Shown here piece by piece: positions 19,058 through 27,905 of a stretch of 64,000 bases of DNA. The position numbers and the translations under genes were made by a program. Every line of letters starts with the position of its first letter. Positions within the stretch are counted from its first letter, which is position 1. This stretch comes from Rhodoblastus sp963710275 (GTDB lineage: Bacteria > Pseudomonadota > Alphaproteobacteria > Rhizobiales > Beijerinckiaceae), in assembly GCA_963710275.1 (NCBI GenBank), contig CAVPZS010000012.1:248001-312000 (forward strand). Direction: 5' to 3'. The notes under the pieces were generated by a model that did no database searches, was not told the DNA's origin, and saw nothing but the letters and a program-made list of their open reading frames with translations.

Positions 19058-20323
19058 TCAAATCTTCGCTCGTTGCGCCGCCAGCGCGTCTTCAAGGCCG
19101 CGGCGGCGCAACAGCAGGGCAAGGCAGTAAACCACAAGGACGGCGCCTTCGGCCGCCAGCGTCCGCGCCACGCCGAATTCCGCCGCGACGAGGCCCGCGA
19201 GCAAGCCGCCAAGCGCGTCGAATCCAAAGCGCGAGGACGTGAAGAAGGAAACGACGCGGCCGCGATACTGGTCGGGCGTCGAACTTTGCAGGATGATGTT
19301 GGTTCCGACATTGCAGGTGGTGATGCCGAAGCCGAGCGCGCAGAGCGCCAGCATGGCGGTCCAGGGCCCGGGCGCGACGGCGAGGCCGAGCGCGGCAAGG
19401 GCGCTGATGGTCGCGGCGATGATCACCGTACCGTAGCGCAAGGCGATCTCGCCGTGGGTCGCCAGCAGGATGGCGCCGGCCAGGGCGCCGCTGCCGGCCG
19501 CGCCCCATAGCCAGCCCAGCAGACTGGCGTCGCCGCCGAAGCGGTCGCCGGCCAGGATCGGCAGCAGCACGGCGTAGCAGGACGCGGTGATATTGACCAT
19601 CATCAGCGTCGCGATCTGCACGCGTACGGGGATGTTGCGCCAGGCGAACAGCACGCCTTCCTTGAAGACGGCGCCGACATTTCCCCGAGCCCGCGGGGCC
19701 CCGGGGGGCGGCGAGGCGACCAGCACCGCGATCAGCCAGAGATAGGACAGGGCGTTGAGCCCGAAGCACACGCCTTCGGTGGTCAGGCCGAGCAGCAGCC
19801 CCGCCACCGGCGGCCCGATGAACCGGCCGAGATTGAACACCATGGCGTTGAGCGCCAGCGCATTGGCCAGATCCGCCCGCTCTCCCTTGATGAAGCTGGA
19901 AATGAGCGACTGCCGCAAGGGCGTATCGAAGCTCGTGAGAACGCCTAGGGTCAGCGACATGGCGATGATCAGCCCGGGACCGATCAGGCCGGACAAGGTC
20001 AGGACCGACAGCACCACCGCCTGCAGGCTCATCAGGGATTGCGTGCCGATCGCCCATTTGCGCTTGTCGTGCTTGTCGATCCACGCCCCGGCGAAGGGCC
20101 CGACCAGCAATTGCGGGATCAGCGCGCAAAAGGCGGTGACGCCCAGCAAGGCGCTGGAATGAGTCAGGCGATAGACCAGCCAGGCCAGCGCGACCTGCTG
20201 GACCCAGGAGCCGAGGATCGAGACCGCCTGGGCGAAAAAATAGGCGCGAAACAGCGGGTGGCCCAGCGCGCGAACCGACGGCGGCAAACGATTTGGCAAA
20301 AAGCGATTTGGCGAAAAGCTCAT
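19058..20323 (-). CDS. MFS exporter (EntS/MFS_3 type)
   Basis: A 421-residue inner-membrane transporter of the enterobactin-exporter-like MFS_3 family. It starts with a short cytoplasmic arm and LFRAYFFAQAVSILGSWVQQVALAWLVYRLT, the family N-terminal signature. GPFAGAWIDKHDKRKW and the second-half GVGTNIILQSSTPDQYRGRV-like segment follow. About twelve hydrophobic helices are visible. It lies beyond the terminator of the homoprotocatechuate operon and is probably transcribed separately. The substrate is unknown; siderophores and drugs are typical for relatives. Confidence 0.88.
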   Translation of the reverse strand: MSFSPNRFLPNRLPPSVRALGHPLFRAYFFAQAVSILGSWVQQVALAWLVYRLTHSSALLGVTAFCALIPQLLVGPFAGAWIDKHDKRKWAIGTQSLMSLQAVVLSVLTLSGLIGPGLIIAMSLTLGVLTSFDTPLRQSLISSFIKGERADLANALALNAMVFNLGRFIGPPVAGLLLGLTTEGVCFGLNALSYLWLIAVLVASPPPGAPRARGNVGAVFKEGVLFAWRNIPVRVQIATLMMVNITASCYAVLLPILAGDRFGGDASLLGWLWGAAGSGALAGAILLATHGEIALRYGTVIIAATISALAALGLAVAPGPWTAMLALCALGFGITTCNVGTNIILQSSTPDQYRGRVVSFFTSSRFGFDALGGLLAGLVAAEFGVARTLAAEGAVLVVYCLALLLRRRGLEDALAAQRAKI

Positions 20324-20326
20324 CGA

Positions 20327-20366
20327 GACTCCAAAACGAAGGCGGCGCCGAAACCCCGGCGCCGCC
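20327..20366 (-). terminator. Rho-independent terminator of the homoprotocatechuate operon
   Basis: Just past the gabD stop a perfect 9-bp stem, GGCGGCGCC at 20341-20349 with GGCGCCGCC at 20358-20366, encloses an 8-base loop. On the minus strand it is followed by TTCGTTTT. It sits in the 49-base gap between gabD and the MFS gene, so it should end the catabolic transcript. Confidence 0.75.
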
Positions 20367-20372
20367 GCTCTG

Positions 20373-21827
20373 TCACAGCCCGCCGAGGGCGAGATATTTC
20401 AGCTCCATATATTCGTCCAGGCCATGCGAGGAGCCTTCGCGGCCGACGCCGGAGAATTTGACGCCGCCGAAGGGCGCGACTTCGGTGGAGATGATGCCGG
20501 TATTGATGCCGACCATGCCGTAATCGAGTTTCTTCGCCACGCGCCAGACGCGGGCGTTGTCCTTCGAATAGAAATAGGCGGCGAGGCCAAACTCGGTGTC
20601 ATTGGCCATTTTCACCGCCTCGGCCTCGGTCTCGAAGCGAAACAGCGGCGCCACGGGTCCGAAGATTTCCTCGCGCGCGACCGCCATGGACGAGGTGACC
20701 TCGGCGAGGATGGTCGGCTCGTACCAGGTGCCGCCGAGCGCGTGGCGCTTGCCGCCGCAGACGACCTTGGCGCCCTTACCCGTCGCGTCCTTCACCAGTT
20801 CCTCGACCTTCTTGATCGCCGGCTCGTCGATCAGCGGGCCCTGCGTGACGCCCTCCGCGACGCCATTGCCGACCTTCAGCGCCTGCACGGCTGACGCCAG
20901 TTTTTGCGCGAAAGCGTCGTAGACGCCTGACTGCACCAGGAACCGGTTGGAGCAGACGCAGGTCTGGCCGGCGTTGCGGTATTTCGAGGCGAGCGCCCCG
21001 GTTACCGCTGCGTCGAGATCGGCGTCGTCGAAGACGATGAAGGGCGCGTTGCCGCCGAGTTCGAGCGACAGTTTCTTCACCGTTCCCGCGCATTGCTGCA
21101 TCAGCAATTGCCCGATGGCGGTCGAACCGGTGAAGGTCAGCTTGCGCACGATGGGGCTCGCCGTTAGTACGCCGCCGATCACCGAGGCCTGGCCGGTGAT
21201 CACGTTGAACACGCCTGCGGGCACGCCAGCCCGGTGCGCAAGTTCGGCTAGCGCCAGGGCGGACAAGGGCGTCTGCTCGGCGGGCTTCAGCACGATGGTG
21301 CAGCCGGCGGCGAGCGCCGGCGCGACCTTGCGCGTGATCATCGCGCAGGGGAAATTCCACGGCGTGATCGCCGCGCAGACGCCGACCGGCTCCTTGACCA
21401 CGATGATCTGGCGATCCTTGAACGGCGAGGGAATGACTTCGCCATAGGCGCGCTTGGCTTCCTCGGCGAACCATTCGACATAGGCGGCGCCATAGGCGAT
21501 TTCGCCGCGCGCTTCCGCGAGCGGCTTGCCCTGCTCGGCGGTCATAAGTTGGGCGAGGTCCTCCTGATGCGTCATCAGCAGGTCGAACCAGCGGCGCAGG
21601 ATGCGCGAGCGTTCGGCGGCCGTGGTTTCGCGCCATGTTACGAGCGCCTTTTCCGCCGCGGCGACGGCGCGTTCGGTCTCCGCCGCGCCGCATCGCGGCG
21701 TGCGCGCGATCTCGGCGCCGTCAGCGGGATTGGTCACCGCGTGGGATGAGCCGTCGTCGGCCTGGATCCAGGCGCCGTCGACGTAGCAGGCCTGCCGCAG
21801 CAGGTTGGAGTCGGTGAGTTTCAGCAT
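20373..21827 (-). CDS. gabD: NAD(P)-dependent succinate-semialdehyde dehydrogenase
   Basis: A 484-residue aldehyde dehydrogenase that oxidises succinic semialdehyde to succinate. It has the ALDH landmarks TPWNFPCAMITRKVAPALAAGC, FTGSTAIGQ, ELGGNAPFIVFDDADLD and the catalytic Cys in NAGQTCVCSNRF, with EEIFGPV near the C-terminus. The NAGQTCVC context is typical of GabD. It starts at ATG 21827, 20 bases after hpaI. This is the last gene of the operon and consumes the succinic semialdehyde released by HpaI, so it closes the route from homoprotocatechuate to the TCA cycle. Confidence 0.93.
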   Translation of the reverse strand: MLKLTDSNLLRQACYVDGAWIQADDGSSHAVTNPADGAEIARTPRCGAAETERAVAAAEKALVTWRETTAAERSRILRRWFDLLMTHQEDLAQLMTAEQGKPLAEARGEIAYGAAYVEWFAEEAKRAYGEVIPSPFKDRQIIVVKEPVGVCAAITPWNFPCAMITRKVAPALAAGCTIVLKPAEQTPLSALALAELAHRAGVPAGVFNVITGQASVIGGVLTASPIVRKLTFTGSTAIGQLLMQQCAGTVKKLSLELGGNAPFIVFDDADLDAAVTGALASKYRNAGQTCVCSNRFLVQSGVYDAFAQKLASAVQALKVGNGVAEGVTQGPLIDEPAIKKVEELVKDATGKGAKVVCGGKRHALGGTWYEPTILAEVTSSMAVAREEIFGPVAPLFRFETEAEAVKMANDTEFGLAAYFYSKDNARVWRVAKKLDYGMVGINTGIISTEVAPFGGVKFSGVGREGSSHGLDEYMELKYLALGGL

Positions 21828-21846
21828 GGGCGTCTTTCCTTCGAAT

Positions 21847-22644
21847 TCAGTAAGCGGCGCCGGCTGCTGTCGCCGGCGCGGCCTTGAACTGCTTGAGCAA
21901 TTGCGCCGAGGCGTTGCGCAGCAACAGCGCGTCGACCCCGACAAGGAGGAAGCTCGCGCCGATCTCGCGATAGGACGCTGCGAGCGCGGGATCGGCCGAA
22001 AACACCCCCGCCGCCTTGCCGGAAGCGGCGATTTTCTGCAGCGCGCCCTCGACCGCCGCCTTGACCTCGGGATGGCCGGGCTGGCCGAGATGGCCCATCG
22101 CCGCCGCCAGATCCGACGGCCCGACGAATACGGCGTCGACCCCCTCGACTTGGAGAATCTGGTCGAGGCCCGCAAGCCCCGCGACCGACTCGATCTGCAC
22201 GATCAGGCACATTTCCTGGTCGGCATTGGCGAAATAGCCATCGACGCCATTCCAGCGCGCGGCGCGCGCCATGGCCGTGCCGACGCCGCGAATGCCGAAG
22301 GGCGGATAGCGCATCGCCCGCACCAGCGCCTCGGCCTGCGCCGCGGTCTCGACCATCGGGACCATCAGCGTCTGCGCGCCGCCGTCGAGCAATTGCTTGA
22401 TCCGCGCGGGATCGTGATCGACGGTGCGCACCACCGCGCGAGAGGGATAGGCGGCAAGAACCTGCAATTGCCGGATGATGGAGCGCAGGTCGTTGGGGCC
22501 GTGCTCGCCGTCGATGAGCAGCCAGTCGAAGCCGGCGGTGGCCACCATTTCGGCGGCATAGCCATCGGCCATGCCGAGGAAGAGCCCGATCTGCGTTTCA
22601 CGCGCCTTGATCGCGCGCTTGAACTGGTTCAGCGGCATGTCCAT
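21847..22644 (-). CDS. hpaI: 4-hydroxy-2-oxoheptanedioate aldolase (HpcH/HpaI family)
   Basis: A 265-residue class II, divalent-metal aldolase that splits 4-hydroxy-2-oxoheptane-1,7-dioate into pyruvate and succinic semialdehyde. Recognisable motifs are GLFLGMADGYAAEM, FDWLLIDGEHGPND with the catalytic/metal acidic residues, VRTVDHDPARIKQLLDGGAQ, the metal-binding Glu in IVQIESVAGL and VFVGPSDLAAAMG. Length matches E. coli HpaI. It lies between hpaH and gabD on the same strand, in pathway order. Confidence 0.94.
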   Translation of the reverse strand: MDMPLNQFKRAIKARETQIGLFLGMADGYAAEMVATAGFDWLLIDGEHGPNDLRSIIRQLQVLAAYPSRAVVRTVDHDPARIKQLLDGGAQTLMVPMVETAAQAEALVRAMRYPPFGIRGVGTAMARAARWNGVDGYFANADQEMCLIVQIESVAGLAGLDQILQVEGVDAVFVGPSDLAAAMGHLGQPGHPEVKAAVEGALQKIAASGKAAGVFSADPALAASYREIGASFLLVGVDALLLRNASAQLLKQFKAAPATAAGAAY

Positions 22645-22656
22645 GGCAACGATCCC

Positions 22657-23457
22657 TCAAACGAAGCGGCAGCTGATCGAGCCCATCGGGCCGTAATCGC
22701 CATGAAAAGTGTCGCCCTTGCGCACCTTGACCGGCCGGGTGAAGGAGCCGCCGAGAATGATCTGGCCCGGCTCCAGCGCCACGCCATAGGGCGCGAATTT
22801 CTTGGCCAGCCAGGCGATGCCGTTCGCGGGATGGTTGAGCACGCCGGCGGCGACGCCGGTCTCCTCGATCACCCCCGAGCGATAGAGCAGCGCCGAGACC
22901 CAGCGCAGGTCGACGTCGAGCGGCCTGACCGGCCGCCCCCCGAGGACGATGCCGACATTGGCGGCATTGTCGGAAATCGTGTCCATCACCTTGCGCGGGC
23001 GCTTGCTCTCGGGATCGATGCGATGGCAGCGCGCGTCGATGATCTCGAAGGCCGGCAGGACATAGGCGGTGGCCGAGAGCGCGTCGAGCATGGTGACATT
23101 GTCGCCCGCCAGCCGGTCCTTCAGCACGAAGGCGAGCTCAACCTCGACCATCGGGTCGATGAACTGTTCGAAGGGCAATTCGCCGCCGTCCTGGAACAGC
23201 ATGTCATCGAGCAGCGTGCCGTAATCCGGCTCGTCGATCTGTGACGACTGCTGCATCGCGCGCGAGGTCAGCCCGATCTTGTGGCCGATGATCTTCCGCC
23301 CTTCGGCCAGTTTCAGCTCGATGCCGGCGCGCTGGATGGCGTAGGCGTCGGCAATGGTGATCTCGGGATGATCGAGCGAGATCTGGCGCACGGCGACCCG
23401 GTTCCTTTCGGCCTCGCGCAGGCGCAGCGCCGCCGCCTTGATGGCAATGTCGTCCAT
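22657..23457 (-). CDS. hpaH: 2-oxo-hept-4-ene-1,7-dioate hydratase
   Basis: A 266-residue member of the FAH/MhpD-type hydratase family. It adds water to 2-oxo-hept-4-ene-1,7-dioate, giving the substrate for HpaI. Visible features are IIGHKIGLTSRAMQ, the metal-binding acidic set in DPMVEVELAFVLK and the C-terminal LGGSFTRPVKVRKGDTF. ATG 23457 was preferred to the longer upstream frame because MDDIAIKAAALRLREAE is the usual start and lies 5 bases after the hpaF stop. Neighbours on both sides are enzymes of the same route. Confidence 0.94.
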   Translation of the reverse strand: MDDIAIKAAALRLREAERNRVAVRQISLDHPEITIADAYAIQRAGIELKLAEGRKIIGHKIGLTSRAMQQSSQIDEPDYGTLLDDMLFQDGGELPFEQFIDPMVEVELAFVLKDRLAGDNVTMLDALSATAYVLPAFEIIDARCHRIDPESKRPRKVMDTISDNAANVGIVLGGRPVRPLDVDLRWVSALLYRSGVIEETGVAAGVLNHPANGIAWLAKKFAPYGVALEPGQIILGGSFTRPVKVRKGDTFHGDYGPMGSISCRFV

Positions 23458-23462
23458 GAATT

Positions 23463-23852
23463 TCAGGCCTTCCTGTAGCGGGCGTGGATATTGTTCTTTT
23501 TCCAGGTGCCGGCCTCGCTGAATTCCGAGAATTCCATCGACAAGGCCAGGCCACGCTGGGCGAAAGCGTCGGCGAAGTGATCCGAAATCATGGCGAAGAG
23601 TTCGTCGCAGGCTTTCTTGATCTCCCCGGGGGAGCGGCCCGCGCCGATCTTGAGATGGGCATGGACGAAGGCGTCGTCGGCTGAGCCGTCGGCGACGCAA
23701 TAATCCGTTAGCTTCACGGCGCGCGAGCGAATGCCGCCGATCGGAAACACGCCCCCCTGGGCTATGAGCACCGCGTTCGACTTGCGCAGCAGGCCCTTGA
23801 TGTCGGCCTCCTCGCCCAGATTGTCGGTATATTCGTAGACCAGATGGGGCAT
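23463..23852 (-). CDS. hpaF: 5-carboxymethyl-2-hydroxymuconate delta-isomerase
   Basis: A 129-residue small cytoplasmic isomerase of the tautomerase superfamily. After the initiator Met comes Pro2 (MPHLVYEYTDN), the catalytic base of this family. The RAVKLTDYCVADG and AFVHAHLKIGAGRS stretches match HpaF/HpcD. It isomerises 5-carboxymethyl-2-hydroxymuconate before decarboxylation by HpaG. The start at 23852 places Pro at position 2, which decides it over the longer open frame. It follows hpaD1 by 16 bases. Confidence 0.94.
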   Translation of the reverse strand: MPHLVYEYTDNLGEEADIKGLLRKSNAVLIAQGGVFPIGGIRSRAVKLTDYCVADGSADDAFVHAHLKIGAGRSPGEIKKACDELFAMISDHFADAFAQRGLALSMEFSEFSEAGTWKKNNIHARYRKA

Positions 23853-23868
23853 GGTTTCTTCTTTCGGG

Positions 23869-24765
23869 TCAGGAGACGGGCATGCCGACGCCGAGGCCGA
23901 GCGATTTGTGCGGGATGCCCGCGACCGGCAATTGCGCCACGATCTGGCCGGTGCCCGAGCTTTCGAAATAGGGGCAGACGATCTCGGCCTTGCCCTGGAA
24001 ACCGTCCCAGCCGAGCGCGCCAAACAGCATGGCGGTGTCGTGCATATTGCCTTCGCCCGAGCAATATTTGGAATATTCGGGCAGCATCTTCAGGAAGGTC
24101 TTCCAGTCGCCTTCCTGCCAGAGCTGGAGCACGCGCAGGTCGACCTGCTTGTTGAATTCGCGGCTGATGGTGTTGAAGCCGTCCTCGACCAGCCGGTTTT
24201 CCCAGATCTGGTGCGACAGCGAGCCCGAGGCGATCAGCGCCACCTTGTTGTTGCTACGGGCGACGGCCTTGGCGACCGCCTCGCCGAGCAGCCGCGATTC
24301 TTCCAGTGAGCCATAGGTGCTCCAGCCGGCGATGGAGACGACGGCGCATTTGCCTTCGGGGTTCATGTAGCGCATCGGCAGGATCGTGCCATATTCGAGA
24401 TCGAGCGTTTCGACTTCGTGGGCGCGGGTCTTGACGCCGAGCGCCGAGGCCTCTTCCGCGATGGAGCGGCCGAGCGCAACATTGCCCGGAAACTCGTATT
24501 TCAAATTCTGGATGAAATGCGGAAATTCGTGGCTGGTGTAGCAGCCCTTGTGGACCGGATTATTGTTGATGTGATAACCGGCGTTGACCAGCCAGTGCGT
24601 GTCGAACACGACAAAGGTGTCGACGCCGAGGGCCGCGGCGCGGCGCCCGATTTCGTGCTCGGCGTCGATCGCCGTCTGCCGGCAGCCGTGCGCCGGACCC
24701 GGCATTTCGGAGACGAGCATGGAAGGCACATGCGTCGCCTTCACCGCCATGACAATTTCACCCAT
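23869..24765 (-). CDS. hpaD: 3,4-dihydroxyphenylacetate 2,3-dioxygenase, copy 1 (class III extradiol)
   Basis: A 298-residue ring-cleavage dioxygenase of the LigB superfamily. It opens homoprotocatechuate to 5-carboxymethyl-2-hydroxymuconate semialdehyde using Fe(II) or Mn(II). Metal-site His are visible in ATHVPSM and FDTHWLVNAGYHIN, and further conserved blocks are ASGSLSHQIW and EGNMHDTAMLFGALG. ATG 24765 was preferred to 24780 because GGAGG lies 8 bases before it and MGEIVMAVKATHVPSM aligns with the start of copy 2. It follows the second copy by 36 bases. It is longer than copy 2 at the C-terminus (tail VAGIPHKSLGLGVGMPVS). Confidence 0.92.
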   Translation of the reverse strand: MGEIVMAVKATHVPSMLVSEMPGPAHGCRQTAIDAEHEIGRRAAALGVDTFVVFDTHWLVNAGYHINNNPVHKGCYTSHEFPHFIQNLKYEFPGNVALGRSIAEEASALGVKTRAHEVETLDLEYGTILPMRYMNPEGKCAVVSIAGWSTYGSLEESRLLGEAVAKAVARSNNKVALIASGSLSHQIWENRLVEDGFNTISREFNKQVDLRVLQLWQEGDWKTFLKMLPEYSKYCSGEGNMHDTAMLFGALGWDGFQGKAEIVCPYFESSGTGQIVAQLPVAGIPHKSLGLGVGMPVS

Positions 24766-24801
24766 GACTATTTCCTCCATCCTTTGTTGCCGAGGGCGCC
24801 G

Positions 24802-25650
24802 TCAGATCGGAAAGACGGCGTTGATTTGCCCCGTGCCGGACGAGCCGAAATAGGGCGTCACGACATCGACCTTGCCGCGATAGGTTTCGGCGCCGAGCAC
24901 GCCCATCAGCATGGCGGTGTCATGCATCATGCCTTCGCCATGACACTTCACCGCATATTCCTCGAGCATGCCGCAGAAGGTCTCCCAGTCGCCCCGCTTC
25001 CACATGTCGACGACCGTGTGATCGACGGTTTCGAGGAAGGGGCTCCAGACCTTGTGCATGTATTGTTCGGCGACGCCGTTCTGGGCGAAGCGATGCGACA
25101 GCGAGCCGCTGGCCAGCACGGCCACGACGCCATCGTATTTCTCCTCGATCGCCTTGCGCACCGAGCGGCCGAGCGACACGGAATCGGCGAGGCTGTGAAC
25201 GGTCAGCAACGCCGCGACGGACACGACCTTGAAGGCGTTGTCGGCGTTCATGTAGCGCATCGGCACCAGCGTGCCATATTCCGGCGCGAGGCTGGTGTCG
25301 TCATGCACGCGGGTGAAGACGCCGTCTTCCGTCGCCTGCTCGCCGATCAGGCGCCCGAGCCCCGGGTTGCCGAAATGCTTGAACGGCAGGTTCTTGATGA
25401 AATGCGGCAGCTCGTTGGAGGTATAGATGCCCTCCCACTGCGCCGAGCAATTGATGTGATAGCCGGAATTGACCAGCCAATGGGTGTCGAACACGACGAT
25501 CGTGTCGACGCCCGCCTCGCGGCAGCGCCGGGAGATTTCCTTGTGGCCGTCAATGGCCGCCTGGCGGCAGCCCTTGTGCGGACCGTCCTGCTCCGAGAGA
25601 TACATCGAGGGAACGTGGGTGATCTTGGCGGCGAGTGCGAGCTTGCCCAT
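24802..25650 (-). CDS. hpaD: 3,4-dihydroxyphenylacetate 2,3-dioxygenase, copy 2 (class III extradiol)
   Basis: A 282-residue paralogue of the downstream gene, the same family and length as E. coli HpaD (about 283). It keeps the same key blocks: ITHVPSMYLSEQDGPHKGCRQ, FDTHWLVNSGYHIN, ASGSLSHRFAQ and EGMMHDTAMLMG. By eye the two copies share roughly half of their residues, so this is an old duplication rather than a recent one. It may be the main HpaD, with copy 1 acting on a related catechol, or the two may form a hetero-oligomer. Both alternatives are inference. It starts at ATG 25650, 22 bases after hpaE. Confidence 0.92.
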   Translation of the reverse strand: MGKLALAAKITHVPSMYLSEQDGPHKGCRQAAIDGHKEISRRCREAGVDTIVVFDTHWLVNSGYHINCSAQWEGIYTSNELPHFIKNLPFKHFGNPGLGRLIGEQATEDGVFTRVHDDTSLAPEYGTLVPMRYMNADNAFKVVSVAALLTVHSLADSVSLGRSVRKAIEEKYDGVVAVLASGSLSHRFAQNGVAEQYMHKVWSPFLETVDHTVVDMWKRGDWETFCGMLEEYAVKCHGEGMMHDTAMLMGVLGAETYRGKVDVVTPYFGSSGTGQINAVFPI

Positions 25651-25672
25651 GACAGTTCTCCCTTGCCTTGTT

Positions 25673-27127
25673 TCAGACGCCCCAGCGCGGGATGGCGTGG
25701 CTGCCGTAGGAAACGGCCACGTTCTTCGCCTCGCAGAAGACCTCGTAGGAATAATGGTTGCCTTCGCGCCCGGTGCCGGAACCCTTGACGCCGCCGAAGG
25801 GTTGGCGCAGGTCGCGGACGTTCTGGCTGTTGACGAAGCACATGCCGGCTTCGATCGCCTTGGCCATGCGGAGCACGCGGCCGGTGTTCTCGGTCCACAA
25901 GTAAGACGACAGGCCGTAGACCGTGTCATTGGCGATGCGGATGGCGTCCTCTTCCGTCTTGAACGGAATCAGGCAGGGCACCGGCCCGAAGATTTCGTCC
26001 TGGGCGATCTTCATCTTGTTGTCGACGTCGGCGAACACCGTCGGCGCGACCCAGTTGCCGCCCTTGAAGGCGTCGGCGACCTCGACAGGGCCGCCGCCAG
26101 TGACCACGCGCGCGCCCTCTTTCTTGCCGATTTCGATATAGCCCGTGACCTTCTTCCAGTGGTCTTTCGAGATCATCGGCCCGACGATGGTGTTGGGATC
26201 GAGTGGGTCGCCCACGGTGAGCTTCGCGGCGCGCGCGGCGAAATCCGCCACGAACTTCTCGTAGATCGTGTTCTGCACGATGATGCGGGAACCGGCGGTG
26301 CAGCGCTGGCCATTGTTGGAGAAGATCATGAACAGCGCGGCGTCGAGCGCGCGCTCGTAATCGGCGTCGTCGAAGATGATGAAGGGCGACTTGCCGCCGA
26401 GCTCCATCGAGAATTTCTTCAGCCCTGCCGACTTCACGATGCGGTTGCCGGTGGCGGTGGAGCCGGTGAAGGAAATCGCGCGCACGTCTTGATGCGATAC
26501 CAGGGCGTCGCCGGCGGTGGCGCCATAGCCGTGGACGATGTTGAACACGCCCGGGGGCACGCCAGCCTCCAAAATCAGTTCGCCCAGCCTTGATACCGTC
26601 AAGGGCGACAGTTCCGACATCTTCATGACCGCGGTATTGCCCAGCGCGAGGCAGGGCGCGGTCTTCCAGGTCGCCGTCATGAACGGCACATTCCATGGCG
26701 AAATCAGCGCGCAGACGCCGACCGGATGCCACAGGGTGTAATTGAGGTGGCCGGTGTCGCTGTCATAGGTCTCGCCATGCTGGCTCTGGGCGAGTTCGGC
26801 GAAATAATAGAAATTATCAGCCGAGCGCGGGATCAGCGCCTTCTTGGTCTGGCCGATGACCTGGCCGCAGTCGTTGGTCTCCAGCTCCGACAATTCCGGC
26901 ACGTGCTTGAGGATGAGATCGCCGACATTGCGCATCAGCCGGGCGCGATCCTTGACCGCCATGGCCGACCATTTCGGGAAGGCGGCCTTGGCGGCGGCGA
27001 CAGCGGCATTGATCTCGTCCGCGCCGCCCAGGGCGACATCGGCGATTGTCTTGCCGGTGGCCGGATTCAGGGTCTGAAAGCTCTCGGCGCTATCGACTTT
27101 CTGGCCGTTGATGAGGTGGGAGATCAT
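25673..27127 (-). CDS. hpaE: 5-carboxymethyl-2-hydroxymuconate semialdehyde dehydrogenase
   Basis: A 484-residue NAD-dependent aldehyde dehydrogenase that oxidises the ring-cleavage product of HpaD. ALDH motifs: ISPWNVPFMTATWKTAPCLALGN, SFTGSTATGNRI, MELGGKSPFIIFDDADYE and the catalytic Cys in NNGQRCTAGSRI (near residue 290), then DEIFGPVPC. ATG 27127 starts MISHLINGQKVDSAE, the normal length for HpaE; the open frame extends 16 codons further upstream without support. It is placed between hpaG2 and hpaD2. Confidence 0.93.
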   Translation of the reverse strand: MISHLINGQKVDSAESFQTLNPATGKTIADVALGGADEINAAVAAAKAAFPKWSAMAVKDRARLMRNVGDLILKHVPELSELETNDCGQVIGQTKKALIPRSADNFYYFAELAQSQHGETYDSDTGHLNYTLWHPVGVCALISPWNVPFMTATWKTAPCLALGNTAVMKMSELSPLTVSRLGELILEAGVPPGVFNIVHGYGATAGDALVSHQDVRAISFTGSTATGNRIVKSAGLKKFSMELGGKSPFIIFDDADYERALDAALFMIFSNNGQRCTAGSRIIVQNTIYEKFVADFAARAAKLTVGDPLDPNTIVGPMISKDHWKKVTGYIEIGKKEGARVVTGGGPVEVADAFKGGNWVAPTVFADVDNKMKIAQDEIFGPVPCLIPFKTEEDAIRIANDTVYGLSSYLWTENTGRVLRMAKAIEAGMCFVNSQNVRDLRQPFGGVKGSGTGREGNHYSYEVFCEAKNVAVSYGSHAIPRWGV

Positions 27128-27137
27128 GGGACGCCCT

Positions 27138-27905
27138 TCAGACGGTAGTGGCGAAAAAGCTGGGATCGTCGACAATGGTGCTGACGAGACAGCAGATGTT
27201 TTCGATTTCGGTTTCGACGACGTCGCCGGGCTTGGTGTCCGCGAGCCCTTCCGGCGTGCCGGTCAGGATGACGTCGCCGGGATTGAGCGTCATGAACGAC
27301 GACAGATAGGCGATCAACGTGGGGATATCGAAGATCATGTCGGCGGTCGTGCCGGTCTGGGTGGTCTTGCCGTTGATCCGCGTGGACAGTTGCAGGGCCA
27401 TGGGATCGGCGATGTCGGCGCGGTCGACCAGCCAGGGGCCGAGCGGCGTGCAGCCGTCGCGGTTCTTCACGCGCAGGTTCGGCCGATAGTAGTTTTCGAG
27501 ATAGTCGCGGATGGCGTAGTCATTGGCCACCGTGTAGCCGGCGACATGGTCGTAGGCGTTTTCCTTCGAGATATTCTTGCCCGCCTTGCCGATGACCACG
27601 GCCAGTTCGCATTCGTAATGCATGTAGGCGACGCCGGCCGGACGGCGCGTCCTGGCGTTGTGGCCGATGATCGTATTGGGGCCCTTCAGGAACACCAGCG
27701 GCGTTTCCGGCGGCTTGAAGGCGAGCTCTTTCGCATGGTCGGCGTAATTGAGGCCGAGCGCGAAGACGGTTCCGACGTCGACCGGCGGCAGCCAGATGAA
27801 GTCCTCGTCCGGCAACACGCGGCCGTCGGGGAGACGGACGCGGCCTTCCCTGGTTTCGCTGACCTCGTGGATGGCGCCTTGATAGGCGATGCGGCCGGTC
27901 TTCAT
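27138..27905 (-). CDS. hpaG: Fumarylacetoacetate hydrolase-family protein, HpaG C-terminal-type subunit
   Basis: A 255-residue FAH-fold enzyme matching the half of HpaG that catalyses decarboxylation of 5-oxo-pent-3-ene-1,2,5-tricarboxylate. The FAH core is intact: FALGLNYADHAKEL, PLVFLKGPNTIIGH, the metal-binding YECELAVVIGKAGKNISKENA and DVILTGTPEG. In E. coli HpaG is one two-domain protein; here the halves are separate genes coupled by a one-base overlap (TGATG at 27903-27907). The upstream gene is the matching other half. Confidence 0.9.
   Translation of the reverse strand: MKTGRIAYQGAIHEVSETREGRVRLPDGRVLPDEDFIWLPPVDVGTVFALGLNYADHAKELAFKPPETPLVFLKGPNTIIGHNARTRRPAGVAYMHYECELAVVIGKAGKNISKENAYDHVAGYTVANDYAIRDYLENYYRPNLRVKNRDGCTPLGPWLVDRADIADPMALQLSTRINGKTTQTGTTADMIFDIPTLIAYLSSFMTLNPGDVILTGTPEGLADTKPGDVVETEIENICCLVSTIVDDPSFFATTV

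Noticed and set aside
21805..23244. 479-codon plus-strand frame across hpaI and hpaH
   Set aside because: Antisense to two conserved catabolic enzymes; no domain and typical shadow composition.
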